64,000 bases of DNA from JAYFQE01 sp034927345 (lineage in GTDB: Bacteria > Bacillota > Clostridia > Saccharofermentanales > UBA5734), in NCBI GenBank assembly GCA_034927345.1, contig JAYFQE010000003.1, positions 62,001 through 126,000 of the forward strand, written 5' to 3'. This document shows, piece by piece, positions 1 to 10,077 of the stretch. Each line of letters opens with the position of its first letter. Within the stretch, counting starts at the first letter, position 1. The position numbers and the translations under genes were made by a program. Below the pieces are notes generated by a model. That model did no database searches. It was not told the origin of the DNA and saw only the letters and a program-made list of their open reading frames with translations.

Positions 1-100
1 CAGCCAGTTTGCCTTTCAGTTCGGCCGGCACCAGGTAGGTATATTCGCGGTCAAAAGACCGGGTTGCTTCGCGCAAGACGATACGGCAGTAAGACGCCAC
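1..100 (-). CDS. priA: Primosomal protein N' (PriA), N-terminal fragment
   Basis: Only the first 33 codons lie in the window; the gene runs off the left edge. PriA is the 3'-5' DNA helicase that restarts stalled replication forks. Reading from a GTG, the peptide contains CRIVLREATRSFDREYTYLV, which matches the start of the PriA 3'-end DNA-binding domain (a short beta strand, then an F-D-x-x-Y-x-Y-x-V motif). A good ribosome binding site, AAAGGAG, lies 10 nt upstream of the GTG. The gene follows polC by 70 nt on the same strand and is probably co-transcribed with it. The fragment is short, so the call depends on this one motif. Confidence 0.72.
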   Translation of the reverse strand, partial: MASYCRIVLREATRSFDREYTYLVPAELKGKLA

Positions 101-170
101 TGATGTCCGGCTCCTTTCGCAGATCTTCTGCCGGCTTTTACGGCCGGCTGAGCGTTACGTTAAATTTTCG

Positions 171-3100
171 TCAGCCGCCCATCAATTCAAACAGGTTCAT
201 CTGGGCAGCTTCCGGCATTTTCTCGAGACAGCCGGCTCCGGCCAGGGTGTCAATCGACGATTGGCCGATCCCGGCACGGCGCATCAGATCCTCGCGGGTT
301 TTAAAAGGCCCGTCCTGCCTGGCCGCGACAATCTGGCCGGCAATCGCTTCGCTGATCGCCGGAATGGCATTAAGCGGCGGGCGAATCCGGCCTTTCCCTT
401 CCTTGACGAACCGGGTCGCGTCCGAGGTATAAATATCGATCGGCAGGAAATCGATGCCGCGCAGCTGCATCTCCTCGACCAATTCCAGAATATAGTAGAT
501 CCGCTGCTCCCGGTCGACTTCATCCCGGAACGCCGCGCGCAGCTTCTCCCGGCTGCGGCGCACCTCATCGGCCGGCAGACACATCCGGCTGCTGTCGAAT
601 TCATCGGCGCGGACCGTAAAATAAGCGCAATAATACTCTTCCGGATAATTGATTTTAAACCAGGCGATCCGCAGCGAAGAGATCGTATACGCCGCAGCAT
701 GCGCTTTCGGGAACATATAGCGGATTTTTTTGCAGGAATCAATATACCACTCGGGCACCTGCTTTTCGTGCATCAGTTCTTCCTGTTCCGGCAGCAAGCC
801 GCGGCCTTTGCGGACGCGTTCCATGATGTCGAAGGAAGCTTTGGGCGGCAGGCCGTTGTAAATCAAACCCGTCATAATGCCGTCGCGGCAGCCGATAACC
901 TGTTCCAGCGTACAGGTTCCGGCCCGAATCAGTTCCTGGGCATTGCCCTTCCAGACATCGGTGCCATGGGAAAGGCCCATCAGCTGAACCAGGTCATAAA
1001 AGCGGGTCGGTTTTGTTTCGCGGATCATTTCGCGGGCCATGAAAGTGCCCAGCTCGGGCAGCCCCAAAGTCGCGCAGTCCATCGGCGAGGATCCCGCCGG
1101 GATCCCCAGGGCGTCAGTCGACTGGAACAACGACATGACCCGGGCATCCGGGATCGGGATGGTCAGAACATCGACGCCTGTCAGATCGCTGAGCATTTTC
1201 AGCATAGTCGGATCATCATGGCCGAGGATGTCCAGCTTAAGGATCGTATCATGCATGGCATTAAAATCGAAATGAGTCGTGATGGTGCCGGTTTCACTCT
1301 TGTCGGCCGGATGCTGCACCGGCGTAAAGTCGAAAACCTCCCATTCTTTGGGAACAACGACAATGCCGCCGGGATGCTGGCCGGTCGTTCGCTTAACGCC
1401 GATCAAGCCGCGGGACAGGCGGCTGATTTCCGCCTGGGTGGCAAACTGGTCCTTGTCCTTGAAGTACTTGCGGACAATTGCCTGGGCGTTTTTTTCTGCA
1501 TAACCGCCGATGGTGCCGGCCCGGAAAGTATGGCTGCTGCCGAACATTTCTTCAATAAACTTATGGGCGCGCGGCTGGTATTCGCCGGAAAAATTAAGGT
1601 CGATATCCGGCTGCTTATCGCCGTTAAAGCCCAGGAAAGTCTCGAAAGGAATGTCCTGACCCTCCCTCAAGAAAGACGCGCCGCACTCCGGGCAATTCCG
1701 GTCAGGCAGATCGTAGCCGGATCCGTATTGTCCGGATGAGTCGAACTCGGTATAGTGGCATTCCGGGCACACATAATGCGGCGCCAGAGGATTGACCTCG
1801 GTGATGCCGCACAGGGTGGCGACAAAAGATGAGCCGACCGAACCCCGGGAACCGACGATATAACCGTCATCATTGGACTTCTTAACCAGCTTGTGGGCGA
1901 TATAGTACATAATGGCAAAGCCATGGTCGATAATTGATTTCAACTCCCGTTCGATTCGCTGCCGGACAACATCCGGCAGCAATCCGTCCCGGCCATAAAT
2001 AGTCTGAGCCTTGCTCCAGGTCAGATTCTTGATTTCCTCGGCGGCAGAAGCGATCAGCGGCGGGAAAGAACCGTCGGGAAAGGGTTTCAGATCCGGGGTG
2101 ATTTTGTCGGCGACCGATGCCGGTCCGTCAAGAACAACCGCCCGCGATACAGCTTCGCCCAGGTAGGAAAACTCCGCCAGCATCTCTTCGGTAGTCCGGA
2201 AATACAGATCCGGCTGCTGATCGGCATCGGCATAACCCATGTCGGTCAGCAGAATGCGGCGAAACTCGCCGTCTCTTTTTTCCAGGAAATGGACGTCGCA
2301 CGTTGCGCATACCGTCTTCCGGTACCGGTCGCCCAGACGGACGATCAGGCGGTTCAGATTGCGCAGGTCCTCGTCGCTGCGCAATCCGCTCTGGGGGTCG
2401 CGCAGGTAAAAGCTGTTGTTGCAGATCGGCTGGATTTCCAGGTAATCGTAAAAGCGGGCCAGGCGGGCCATTTCCGGGTCGCCCAGATGGCCGGCCGCCT
2501 TCTCGAGATCATTGCCGGATTCATGGTACAGCTGCATGACGGACTTGAAAATCTCGCCGGCCTCGCAGGCGCTGCCAAGAATCAAACCGGCCCGGAAATA
2601 CTGCAGAAAAGAACGCGGGATCCGCGGGCGGCTATGGAAATAACGGGTATGCGACAAAGAAACGAGCCGGTACAGGTTATATAAACCCAATCTATCGGCA
2701 GCAAGTAAAATGATATGGTAAACTTCTTTCTTGTGGTCCAGGACAGCCTCCTGAGGAAGCTTTCCGGCCAGCCTGTTCAAGTCTTCCAGATTGGCCGCGC
2801 CGCTGCGCCGCCATAATTCATTGAAAATCAAGCCGCAGGCCAGGGCATCCGCTTCCGCCCGGTGATGATTTTCCAGGACAACCTGCAGATGTCCGGATAC
2901 GGTTGACAGTTTATGGTTAGCCAGGTCCGGCAGCAAAAGCCGCGAAAGAGCCAGCGTATCAATCAAGGGCGGGTTGAATTTTATCCGCGGTTCAGCCTCG
3001 GCAGCAACCCGGAATCCTTCATAACGCAGAAAATTTAAATCGAAAAAAGCGTTATGCGCCACGACCGGCCGGCTGCCGATAAAATCCGCCACTTGCTGCA

Positions 3101-4712
3101 GAACGGTAACGGGCGCGGGCGCATCCCGGATCATTTCCGTGCTGATGCCGGTCAATTCCTGAGATTTGGGCGATACGGGAATACCCGGATTGATCAGGCT
3201 GACCCATTTATCGCCGGGACAAAACCCACCCCGGCCGTCAGGCACAAAGTGAACAGCCGCCACTTCGATCACGCGATCCGTCGCCGGGTCCAAGCCTGTC
3301 GTTTCGACATCGACCGCGACGTAGCCGTCGCCAAGATCGGCATCCTCGGTCAGCCAGGCCGTCGCCGGACCGTCGTCGACCAGGTAGCCTTCCATACCGT
3401 AAATGACTTTAATATCGGTTTTTTGTTTTTTCAGCAGCGACCGGGCCGAGGCAGCGTCCGGAAAAGCCTGCACAATTCCATGATCGGTCACGGCTACAGC
3501 CGAATGGCCGAAAGACGCAGCCAGACGAACCAGATCGCCGGCATCGCAAACCGCGTCTTTGGTGCTCATTTTGGTATGGGCGTGCAGCTCGATCCGTTTC
3601 ACCGGCGCCTGGTCCTGCCGGAGCGGCTGGCGGACAGCTTCCTGCAAGCCGATTACTTTTGCCTGTAAATCCTTGGCATATTGCGAATCAAAATTGATTT
3701 CCGCCGCGACCCGGACATAAGCATCCTGCAGTTTTTCCTCGAGCAGCTGTTGGTCATCCGGTTTAGCAAAAAGAATGCAGCTGACCGAACTGGTCAGATC
3801 GGTCAGAGAAAACTTGCATAAAATCCGTGTGCCGTTGCTGATGGACCGCACCTCCAGATCAAAAACCACGCCTTCAACCAAAGCCAGACCGGTTTCACTG
3901 TTCAGCGTGTCGATCGCGACCCGTTTTAATTCCGGGTTGACACGCCCCCAGATAACGCCGGGAAGCTTAACCTGGCGCTGCCATGCCCTGGGCGTTTTTT
4001 TCATGTCGTCTGTCTTCCCTGCCGCCGCTTCCGGTCTGGCCTGGTCCGCCGCGGCGCGGTTGTTCTTTTTGGCAGCTGCGGCATGAGGGGTTTGGCCGGC
4101 CTGTCCCGCCTGGCCGGGCTGTATCGGCTGTGAGGCCTGAGCGGCGGCTAACGCCTGGTTGGCCTCATGATGATGTTCTTCATTGAGCTGCCGCGTGTAT
4201 TCGGCCAGATTGCCCTGACCGGCGTCAGACAGACAAAATTGCGTTTTTAGATCGGTATGCCGGTTCATCCATTCAGATAACTCGTCCAGCCCCGAATCTT
4301 CAAAAAGCGGGCGGCATGCATCATGCAGTCCGACGACAACACAATTATCGCCGGCCCGGAAAGTTGCCTGCCGCAACAACGAGGCTTTCAGCGCGTCTTG
4401 TTTCCCAAGATGGCGCAGCAGCCAGGGGGCCAGAGAGGCCGCATAACAGCAGCGATCCTGGTCGCGCAGGCCGTCAGGCAGAGACTGGCTGATAATGACT
4501 TCAACAGCCGGCAAATGCTGTTCAAGAGCATCTTCCAGGCGACACAGCAGTTCCGCCGGACAAGGTTCCTCCATATCGCATTTGAGCAACAGCCGGCCAT
4601 TATTCTGGACAGTCATGCCGCATACCTGTCCGTTAATCAGCGACGCAGCCTGACATAACTGGCGGTCTGGAATGACCTGATCGATGAACGTAGCAATAGA
4701 TGTCTCTGCCAT
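171..4712 (-). CDS. polC: DNA polymerase III alpha subunit, PolC type
   Basis: Replicative polymerase of low-GC Gram-positive bacteria with built-in proofreading; 1513 residues, slightly longer than the roughly 1440 usual. In order: an N-terminal domain (about 1-180), an Ala/Gln/Pro-rich linker (about 185-240), an OB fold (about 250-340), a PHP domain opening with ELHAHT at 375-380, a DEDD exonuclease inserted in the PHP domain (DVETTG at 468-473, later IDTLALSR and AEADALA), a zinc-binding cysteine set (CPEC...CPEC) and the catalytic palm with PDIDLNFSGEYQ. AAGGAGGG lies about 14 nt before the ATG. The gene starts 6 nt after the ispG stop. The low-complexity linker is longer than I would expect; otherwise typical. 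Confidence 0.97.
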   Translation of the reverse strand: MAETSIATFIDQVIPDRQLCQAASLINGQVCGMTVQNNGRLLLKCDMEEPCPAELLCRLEDALEQHLPAVEVIISQSLPDGLRDQDRCCYAASLAPWLLRHLGKQDALKASLLRQATFRAGDNCVVVGLHDACRPLFEDSGLDELSEWMNRHTDLKTQFCLSDAGQGNLAEYTRQLNEEHHHEANQALAAAQASQPIQPGQAGQAGQTPHAAAAKKNNRAAADQARPEAAAGKTDDMKKTPRAWQRQVKLPGVIWGRVNPELKRVAIDTLNSETGLALVEGVVFDLEVRSISNGTRILCKFSLTDLTSSVSCILFAKPDDQQLLEEKLQDAYVRVAAEINFDSQYAKDLQAKVIGLQEAVRQPLRQDQAPVKRIELHAHTKMSTKDAVCDAGDLVRLAASFGHSAVAVTDHGIVQAFPDAASARSLLKKQKTDIKVIYGMEGYLVDDGPATAWLTEDADLGDGYVAVDVETTGLDPATDRVIEVAAVHFVPDGRGGFCPGDKWVSLINPGIPVSPKSQELTGISTEMIRDAPAPVTVLQQVADFIGSRPVVAHNAFFDLNFLRYEGFRVAAEAEPRIKFNPPLIDTLALSRLLLPDLANHKLSTVSGHLQVVLENHHRAEADALACGLIFNELWRRSGAANLEDLNRLAGKLPQEAVLDHKKEVYHIILLAADRLGLYNLYRLVSLSHTRYFHSRPRIPRSFLQYFRAGLILGSACEAGEIFKSVMQLYHESGNDLEKAAGHLGDPEMARLARFYDYLEIQPICNNSFYLRDPQSGLRSDEDLRNLNRLIVRLGDRYRKTVCATCDVHFLEKRDGEFRRILLTDMGYADADQQPDLYFRTTEEMLAEFSYLGEAVSRAVVLDGPASVADKITPDLKPFPDGSFPPLIASAAEEIKNLTWSKAQTIYGRDGLLPDVVRQRIERELKSIIDHGFAIMYYIAHKLVKKSNDDGYIVGSRGSVGSSFVATLCGITEVNPLAPHYVCPECHYTEFDSSGQYGSGYDLPDRNCPECGASFLREGQDIPFETFLGFNGDKQPDIDLNFSGEYQPRAHKFIEEMFGSSHTFRAGTIGGYAEKNAQAIVRKYFKDKDQFATQAEISRLSRGLIGVKRTTGQHPGGIVVVPKEWEVFDFTPVQHPADKSETGTITTHFDFNAMHDTILKLDILGHDDPTMLKMLSDLTGVDVLTIPIPDARVMSLFQSTDALGIPAGSSPMDCATLGLPELGTFMAREMIRETKPTRFYDLVQLMGLSHGTDVWKGNAQELIRAGTCTLEQVIGCRDGIMTGLIYNGLPPKASFDIMERVRKGRGLLPEQEELMHEKQVPEWYIDSCKKIRYMFPKAHAAAYTISSLRIAWFKINYPEEYYCAYFTVRADEFDSSRMCLPADEVRRSREKLRAAFRDEVDREQRIYYILELVEEMQLRGIDFLPIDIYTSDATRFVKEGKGRIRPPLNAIPAISEAIAGQIVAARQDGPFKTREDLMRRAGIGQSSIDTLAGAGCLEKMPEAAQMNLFELMGG

Positions 4713-4717
4713 TCCGA

Positions 4718-5824
4718 TTATTGACCCTCCTTAACCGGCTCTTGCTGTCTGGCGTGATCTTCCTGCTGCCGGCACATAAGGCGCAATTCAGCAAACAGGG
4801 CGTCGACAGCCTCTGCTTCGGGCACCTTGCGCAGCACCTCGCCATGTCTGAAAATGAGGAATTCCCCTTTGCCGCCGGCCAGACCGATATCGGCTTGTCT
4901 GGCTTCGCCCGGGCCGTTCACCGCGCAGCCCATCACGGCTACGGTAAAAGTCTGTGTGAATTCTGCCAGCCGCATTTCCACTTCCGCAGCTATACGCTGC
5001 AGATCAACCTCCGTGCGCCCGCAAGTCGGACAGCTGATCAGCCGCGGCCCGCGCCGGCGCAGGTCCAGGGCGCGCAAAATGCTAAATGCCGTCCGCACTT
5101 CCTCGACCGGATCGGCAGTCAGCGAAACCCGGAGCGTATCGCCCAGGCCGGCCGCCAACAAGGCGCCAACACCAACGGCAGACCGGATCATGCCTTCACG
5201 CAGGGTTCCGGCTTCGGTCACGCCGATATGCAGCGGATAATCCGTTTTATCTGCCAGCAAACGATAAGCCTCCAAATTTAAAAGCGGATCAGAAGCCTTG
5301 ATCGATAAAACCATGTTATCAAAATGGCAATCTTCCAGCAAAGCGACCGACGCTAAAACCGATTCGACCATCGCTTCTGGTGTAACGCCGCCGAAACGTT
5401 TCAGGATCCCGCGGTCCAGTGATCCGGCGTTTACGCCGACCCGGATCGGTATCCCGCGGCTTTTTGCCGCATCGGCGATCTGGCGCAGACGATCCGGCGA
5501 ACCGATATTGCCGGGATTGATCCGGATTTTGTCGGCGCCGGCTTCGATGCTCGCCAAAGCCAGCCGGTAATCAAAATGGATGTCGGCCACCACGGGCAGC
5601 GGAGACGCCTGTTTAATTGATTTTAAAGCCGCGGCGGCTTCCAGATCAGGGATGGCCACCCGCGTAATTTCACAGCCGGCGTCCGCCAGGCGGCGGATCT
5701 GATCCAGGGTGGCTTTTACATCGCGGGTGTCCGTATTATTCATTGACTGCACCGCAACAGGCGCCTGTCCGCCGATCTGGACAGGCCCAACCTGTACCAT
5801 ACGGGTCTGGTGTCTGATAATCAT
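4718..5824 (-). CDS. ispG: 4-hydroxy-3-methylbut-2-en-1-yl diphosphate synthase (flavodoxin/ferredoxin), IspG
   Basis: Penultimate enzyme of the MEP isoprenoid pathway; it converts ME-cPP to HMBPP using a [4Fe-4S] cluster. The protein (368 aa) opens with a TIM barrel (QVGPVQIGGQAPVAVQSM, then MNNTDTRD). The cluster region has ISCPTCGRTEVDL and a third cysteine in GCAVNGPGEA. I chose the ATG preceded by GAAGGG; an in-frame TTG 15 nt further upstream is possible but would put that Shine-Dalgarno inside the gene. It lies between rseP (23-nt gap) and polC (5-nt gap). With dxr in the same operon and ispH at 19.4 kb, three MEP genes are in this window. Confidence 0.96.
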   Translation of the reverse strand: MIIRHQTRMVQVGPVQIGGQAPVAVQSMNNTDTRDVKATLDQIRRLADAGCEITRVAIPDLEAAAALKSIKQASPLPVVADIHFDYRLALASIEAGADKIRINPGNIGSPDRLRQIADAAKSRGIPIRVGVNAGSLDRGILKRFGGVTPEAMVESVLASVALLEDCHFDNMVLSIKASDPLLNLEAYRLLADKTDYPLHIGVTEAGTLREGMIRSAVGVGALLAAGLGDTLRVSLTADPVEEVRTAFSILRALDLRRRGPRLISCPTCGRTEVDLQRIAAEVEMRLAEFTQTFTVAVMGCAVNGPGEARQADIGLAGGKGEFLIFRHGEVLRKVPEAEAVDALFAELRLMCRQQEDHARQQEPVKEGQ

Positions 5825-5847
5825 GGCTATTCCCTTCAATCTGCCTG

Positions 5848-7140
5848 TTATTTCCCGGTCAGGCGCATGATGTCAAAATACAATCCGGCCAAGGCCAGGA
5901 TGACAATAATGCCAATACCCACCAGACCGATCAGATTCTGTATTTTTACCGACAGCCGTTTGCGGCGGATCGCCTCCACGCCGATCAGGACCAAATGATT
6001 GCCGTCCAAAGGCGGTATCGGCAGCAGGTTCATGAAACCCAGGCTGACCGATATCAAAGCAAACATCCAGAGCAGCTGGTAAATCTTGTCAACCAGCGGT
6101 TCTTCCTGGGTGACTACATCGCTGATCAGAGAGACAACGCCGACCGGGCCGGATAAAGTATCCTGCGGTTTGACGGTGCCGGCAAACATCAGCCCGATGC
6201 TGCGGACAGTGACTTTAATAATTGACCAGGACCACTGAAACGACTGCCCGATAGCCGGCAGAATTGCGGTCTGGCTTTGGAAAGTAATGCCGCGGTCATT
6301 GACGACTTGAGTCAAAGCCGGCTGCGTGACCACCGTCATTTCTTGGCCATCCCGCTGAATAGTAACCTCAACCGTCTTCCCCGCGCTGGCCTGGACAGCC
6401 GCGGAAAAAGCGTTCAGATCATCAGCCGGAACGCCGTTGGCAGCCTTCAGGATATCGTTTGCTTTTAAAACCGGATTACCGCCGTTTGAATCGGCGTCGA
6501 CGGATTCGATAACCGTACCCAGACTGTTGTCGACCCGGATCTGGATGCCCAGGCGATATACATCGCTGACCGCCGGCTGTAAAACAGCCGTTCTGGTTTG
6601 ACCGTCGCTGCCGCGAACAAGCAAGTCCACGGTCTGATCATCCGAAAAAAACATCTCCTGGCCGCTGTAATCCAAAGTCGTCCGGATTGCTTCGCCGTCA
6701 GCCCGCAAAATCCGGTCTCCGGTTTGAAGACCCGCGGCAGCTGCCTGCGTACCCTTCTGTATCTGCCCGATCACCGGAATCGTATAGCCAAAAGACGCAA
6801 ACATGATGAAAAAAGCAAGAACGCCGGACAGAAGATTCAACGCCGGACCGGTACTGATAACAATAGCCCGCGCCCATTTCGGCCGGTTATAAAAATGGCT
6901 GGGATCCATGTCCACTTCGTCATTATCCAGATATTCGCCGGCGAAACGGACAGAAGCGCCGATCGGCAGCAACTTGATGCTGTATTTGATTCCCTTCTTT
7001 TCCCAGGAAAATAATACGGGTCCCATAAAAATGGCAAATTCTTCTATGGCAAAGCCCAGACGCCGTCCCGTAAGGTAATGACCCAATTCATGAACGATCA
7101 TCATGACGCTTAAAATGATTAATCCGACAACAATACCCAT
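5848..7140 (-). CDS. rseP: RIP zinc metalloprotease RseP (site-2 protease)
   Basis: Membrane-embedded zinc protease that cuts transmembrane anti-sigma factors and signal-peptide remnants. The zinc motif HELGH lies in the first membrane helix (about residues 18-22), followed by YLTGRRLGF. One or two PDZ-like stretches fill the middle (for example GTQAAAAGLQTGDRIL near 130-150). The third zinc ligand is in MNLLPIPPLDGNH near residue 375, and the protein ends with a last membrane helix. Length (430 aa) is normal. The dxr-rseP-ispG order is common in Firmicutes. It starts 4 nt after dxr, so translation is probably coupled. Confidence 0.95.
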   Translation of the reverse strand: MGIVVGLIILSVMMIVHELGHYLTGRRLGFAIEEFAIFMGPVLFSWEKKGIKYSIKLLPIGASVRFAGEYLDNDEVDMDPSHFYNRPKWARAIVISTGPALNLLSGVLAFFIMFASFGYTIPVIGQIQKGTQAAAAGLQTGDRILRADGEAIRTTLDYSGQEMFFSDDQTVDLLVRGSDGQTRTAVLQPAVSDVYRLGIQIRVDNSLGTVIESVDADSNGGNPVLKANDILKAANGVPADDLNAFSAAVQASAGKTVEVTIQRDGQEMTVVTQPALTQVVNDRGITFQSQTAILPAIGQSFQWSWSIIKVTVRSIGLMFAGTVKPQDTLSGPVGVVSLISDVVTQEEPLVDKIYQLLWMFALISVSLGFMNLLPIPPLDGNHLVLIGVEAIRRKRLSVKIQNLIGLVGIGIIVILALAGLYFDIMRLTGK

Positions 7141-7144
7141 CTGA

Positions 7145-8305
7145 TCAATACTCCTTCACCTGTCTTCTGGCCCATTGGTCTTGCTCCATCATATCATCAA
7201 AGCTAAAAACTGTCATGAAACCGTGCTTCAGATGCTGATCCATACAGCGTTCCACCCGTTCGGCAATCTGCAGAAACCGGATGCCGCCTTCCAGAAAAAG
7301 ATTGACCGCGGCCTCATTGGCGGCATTCATAACCGCCGGCATGGTGCCGCCGATCCGACCTGCCTCATAAGCCAGGGTCAGCGAACGGAACGTTTTTAAG
7401 TCCGGCTGTTCAAAGGTCAGCCGGCTGGCTGCCGGATCAAAGGGGTCAAATGCTTTGGATCGGCCCGGTTTACGCTCAGGCCAGGTTAATGCCAATTGAA
7501 TCGGCAGGCTCATATCGGGAAAACCCATCTGTGCCAGGACTGATCCGTCCGTCAATTCAATCATCGAATGGATAATGCTCTGCGGATGGACGACCACCTG
7601 GATCTGATCGAGCGAACAGTTAAACAGCCAGGCTGCTTCCAGGACTTCCAGACCTTTATTCATTAAAGTCGCCGAATCGACAGTAATCTTGCCGCCCATC
7701 TGCCAGGTTGGATGACGTAAGGCGTCCTCCCGGCTGACCTGCTGCAATTCATCCCGGGTCCGGCCGCGAAACGGCCCGCCCGACGCAGTCAGCAAAATCC
7801 GCTTTAAACTGCCGTCCGGGGTTCCGGCCAAACATTGCCAGATTGCGGAATGCTCACTGTCAACCGGATACAGGCAGACATCCCGTTTCCGGATCTGCGG
7901 CATGACCAAAGCGCCGCCGGCAACCAGTGTTTCTTTGTTGGCCAAAGCAATCGACTTGCCGGCACGAATTGCCGCTAAAACCGGTTCGAGGCCGGCTACT
8001 CCGACCATCGCGCCAACCACCAGCGACGCGCCGGGCAGGCAGGCGGCTGCCATATTGCCCTCGCGGCCGTACATAACCGTAACCGGCGGATGCAGACCGG
8101 CCAGATTCCGGCTCAATTCCAGGGCATCGGCTTCGCGTTCAACGCTAACCAGTTCGGGATGCCATTGGCGGATTTGCTTTTCAAGCAGCCGGACATTGCG
8201 ACCAGCCGTCAAAGCCCGGACGCGAATGCCCAAGTGGGCGCACACTTCCAGGGTTTGCGTGCCGATCGATCCGGTCGATCCTAAAAGGATGATAGAATCG
8301 GTCAT
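7145..8305 (-). CDS. dxr: 1-deoxy-D-xylulose 5-phosphate reductoisomerase
   Basis: Second enzyme of the MEP pathway; it makes 2-C-methyl-D-erythritol 4-phosphate with NADPH and a divalent metal. The NADPH-binding loop GSTGSIGTQTLEV is at residues 9-21. The metal and substrate site includes NKETLVAGG and PVDSEHSA near 125-155, and the MNKGLEVLEA segment follows near 215. Length (386 aa) is standard. AGAGGT precedes the ATG. The gene sits 62 nt after cdsA and 4 nt before rseP. Confidence 0.97.
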   Translation of the reverse strand: MTDSIILLGSTGSIGTQTLEVCAHLGIRVRALTAGRNVRLLEKQIRQWHPELVSVEREADALELSRNLAGLHPPVTVMYGREGNMAAACLPGASLVVGAMVGVAGLEPVLAAIRAGKSIALANKETLVAGGALVMPQIRKRDVCLYPVDSEHSAIWQCLAGTPDGSLKRILLTASGGPFRGRTRDELQQVSREDALRHPTWQMGGKITVDSATLMNKGLEVLEAAWLFNCSLDQIQVVVHPQSIIHSMIELTDGSVLAQMGFPDMSLPIQLALTWPERKPGRSKAFDPFDPAASRLTFEQPDLKTFRSLTLAYEAGRIGGTMPAVMNAANEAAVNLFLEGGIRFLQIAERVERCMDQHLKHGFMTVFSFDDMMEQDQWARRQVKEY

Positions 8306-8367
8306 GATATTTTACCTCTCTACGTGACAGTTCGCCCCATCCAGCGGGACGGTCCATCTCAAAGCTT

Positions 8368-9246
8368 TCAGGTCAGAAGGATCTGATACAACATTGCCAT
8401 AATCATCGTTATAGGCAAAGTGAAAAAAGCGCTGTCGAAGCGGTCCATAATGCCGCCGTGACCGGGCAGGATATAGCCAAAATCCTTTACGCCGCACCAG
8501 CGTTTAATTCCCGATGCCAGCCAATCGCCCAGCTGAGATGCCACGCTGAGCACCAAACCGGTTATCAGAGCGTAAAACATATATTTAGGCTGTGTGATCG
8601 CCGGACGCCCCAAGATATTCTGAAACAGATGGAAGATCAACATCTGCGAGAGCATACAACCGGCAATGCCGCCCAGGCAGCCTTCTACCGTCTTTTTCGG
8701 GCTCAATACAGGAACGATCGGATGCCGGCCGATCAGAGAGCCAACGAAATAAGCGAAAACATCCGATACCCAGGGTGACGTCAAACCAATGACCACCCAC
8801 AGCCAGCCGCCGGGAACCTGATCCAGGAGGAGAACCGGACAGCTCAACGGGAAAGCAACATAAGCCATAACAGCAGCCGTAGCCACTGCATCGGGCATAT
8901 TCTGCGGACCACGTTTCAACAATAATGCAATAACCGTAATCGTCATGAACAAAAGCAAGGCAAACGCCGTTAACGCAAACCCGCTTAACGGCCGTAAAAT
9001 CCCTTCCGCTTCCGGAAAAACCCGGCTGCCGACCAAGGGCAGAAGCATCATCAGGCTGCCGGCCATCGCCATCGGCAGACTGGGATTCAATTTACTCTGA
9101 CGGATAACGGTTACGATTTCATAAGCCGCCAGGATTGCCACGCCGGTAAAAAGAACCACGGGCGGCCAGATCGACCAATAGCCCGGAATAATAAACAGGG
9201 CAATCACTAATGTAAAGATGACGCCGGTGATGATCCGCTGCTTCAC
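8368..9246 (-). CDS. cdsA: Phosphatidate cytidylyltransferase (CDP-diacylglycerol synthase)
   Basis: Integral membrane enzyme that converts phosphatidate and CTP to CDP-diacylglycerol, the branch point for bacterial phospholipids. The 292-aa sequence is mostly hydrophobic helices. It carries the C-terminal family signature SGIKRWCGVKDFGYILPGHG with GIMDRFDS following, including the conserved K-D and H-G-G...D-R-x-D residues. SPKKTVEGCLGG earlier is also a family motif. The start overlaps the uppS stop by 4 nt (ATGA), which implies coupled translation. Confidence 0.96.
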   Translation of the reverse strand: MKQRIITGVIFTLVIALFIIPGYWSIWPPVVLFTGVAILAAYEIVTVIRQSKLNPSLPMAMAGSLMMLLPLVGSRVFPEAEGILRPLSGFALTAFALLLFMTITVIALLLKRGPQNMPDAVATAAVMAYVAFPLSCPVLLLDQVPGGWLWVVIGLTSPWVSDVFAYFVGSLIGRHPIVPVLSPKKTVEGCLGGIAGCMLSQMLIFHLFQNILGRPAITQPKYMFYALITGLVLSVASQLGDWLASGIKRWCGVKDFGYILPGHGGIMDRFDSAFFTLPITMIMAMLYQILLT

Positions 9247-10049
9247 GTTTCCTTGACACCTCCGAAGCGTCGATCCCGTCGCGTATAATCACGCAAAGCC
9301 GTTTCAAGGTCGGCCTCGGAAAAATCCGGCCAGAGGATGTCGGCGTACCATAATTCTGCATACGCAGATTCCCATAACAGAAAATTGGACAGCCTTTGTT
9401 CGCCGCTCGGTCTTATGACCAAGTCAGGATCCGGTACATCAGGCAGATAAAGAGCCTGCGCAAACCGATGCTCATCAATATCTTCCGTATTAAGCGTTCC
9501 AGCCTGCACTTCACCGGCCAGTTTACGGCAGGCATTAACGATCTCCCGGCGGCCTCCGTAATTGATGGCGATAATCAATTGCATGCGGCCGCGATCTCTT
9601 GATTCATCTTCAGCCTGTTGAATAATCTGGCGTACACGTTCCGGCAGCCCGGCAATATCGCCGGAAAAACGAACCCGGATGCCTTCTTCCGCCAGCCGCT
9701 GCTGATATCTCTGAAAAAATTCCACGAATAATTCCATCAGAGCATGAACTTCATCTTGCGGTCTGCTCCAGTTTTCGGTGGAAAACGCATAAACCGTTAA
9801 ATATTTAATACCGCGCCGGCCGCACATCCGGCATAAATTCTGCAGATTCTCGGCGCCGGCCCGGTGCCCGGCCGTCCGCGGCAAACCGCGCCGCTGAGCC
9901 CAGCGGCCGTTGCCATCCATAAAGACAGCCAGATGAACCGGTATTTTCAATTGAACCGGCTCAGCTTCAGTTATATAACGCGGTTTCCGGCGTCCTCTGA
10001 ACCATCCCGCAGTACCCATATGAAACAATTTGGCTAATTTGGCGATCAT
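9243..10049 (-). CDS. uppS: Isoprenyl transferase / undecaprenyl diphosphate synthase
   Basis: Cis-prenyltransferase that makes the C55 lipid carrier for peptidoglycan. Hallmarks are HLAVFMDGNGRWAQRRGL near residue 40 (catalytic Asp in MDGNGRW), AGHRAGAENL, YLTVYAFSTENW, and the C-terminal PDLVIRPSGEQRLSNFLLW. I start it at an ATG with GAGGGG 11 nt upstream; an in-frame TTG 21 nt earlier lies on top of that Shine-Dalgarno. About 40 residues precede the catalytic motif, more than the usual 15-25. It is coupled to cdsA by a 4-nt overlap. Confidence 0.95.
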   Translation of the reverse strand: MIAKLAKLFHMGTAGWFRGRRKPRYITEAEPVQLKIPVHLAVFMDGNGRWAQRRGLPRTAGHRAGAENLQNLCRMCGRRGIKYLTVYAFSTENWSRPQDEVHALMELFVEFFQRYQQRLAEEGIRVRFSGDIAGLPERVRQIIQQAEDESRDRGRMQLIIAINYGGRREIVNACRKLAGEVQAGTLNTEDIDEHRFAQALYLPDVPDPDLVIRPSGEQRLSNFLLWESAYAELWYADILWPDFSEADLETALRDYTRRDRRFGGVKET

Positions 10050-10077
10050 TGATTGGCCGTTTCCCCTCAAACAATAA

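Noticed and set aside
261..1739. A 492-codon open frame on the plus strand inside polC
   Set aside because: It runs antisense to the conserved PolC catalytic domain, has no ribosome site and no recognisable motif; it is a by-product of GC-rich codon use.
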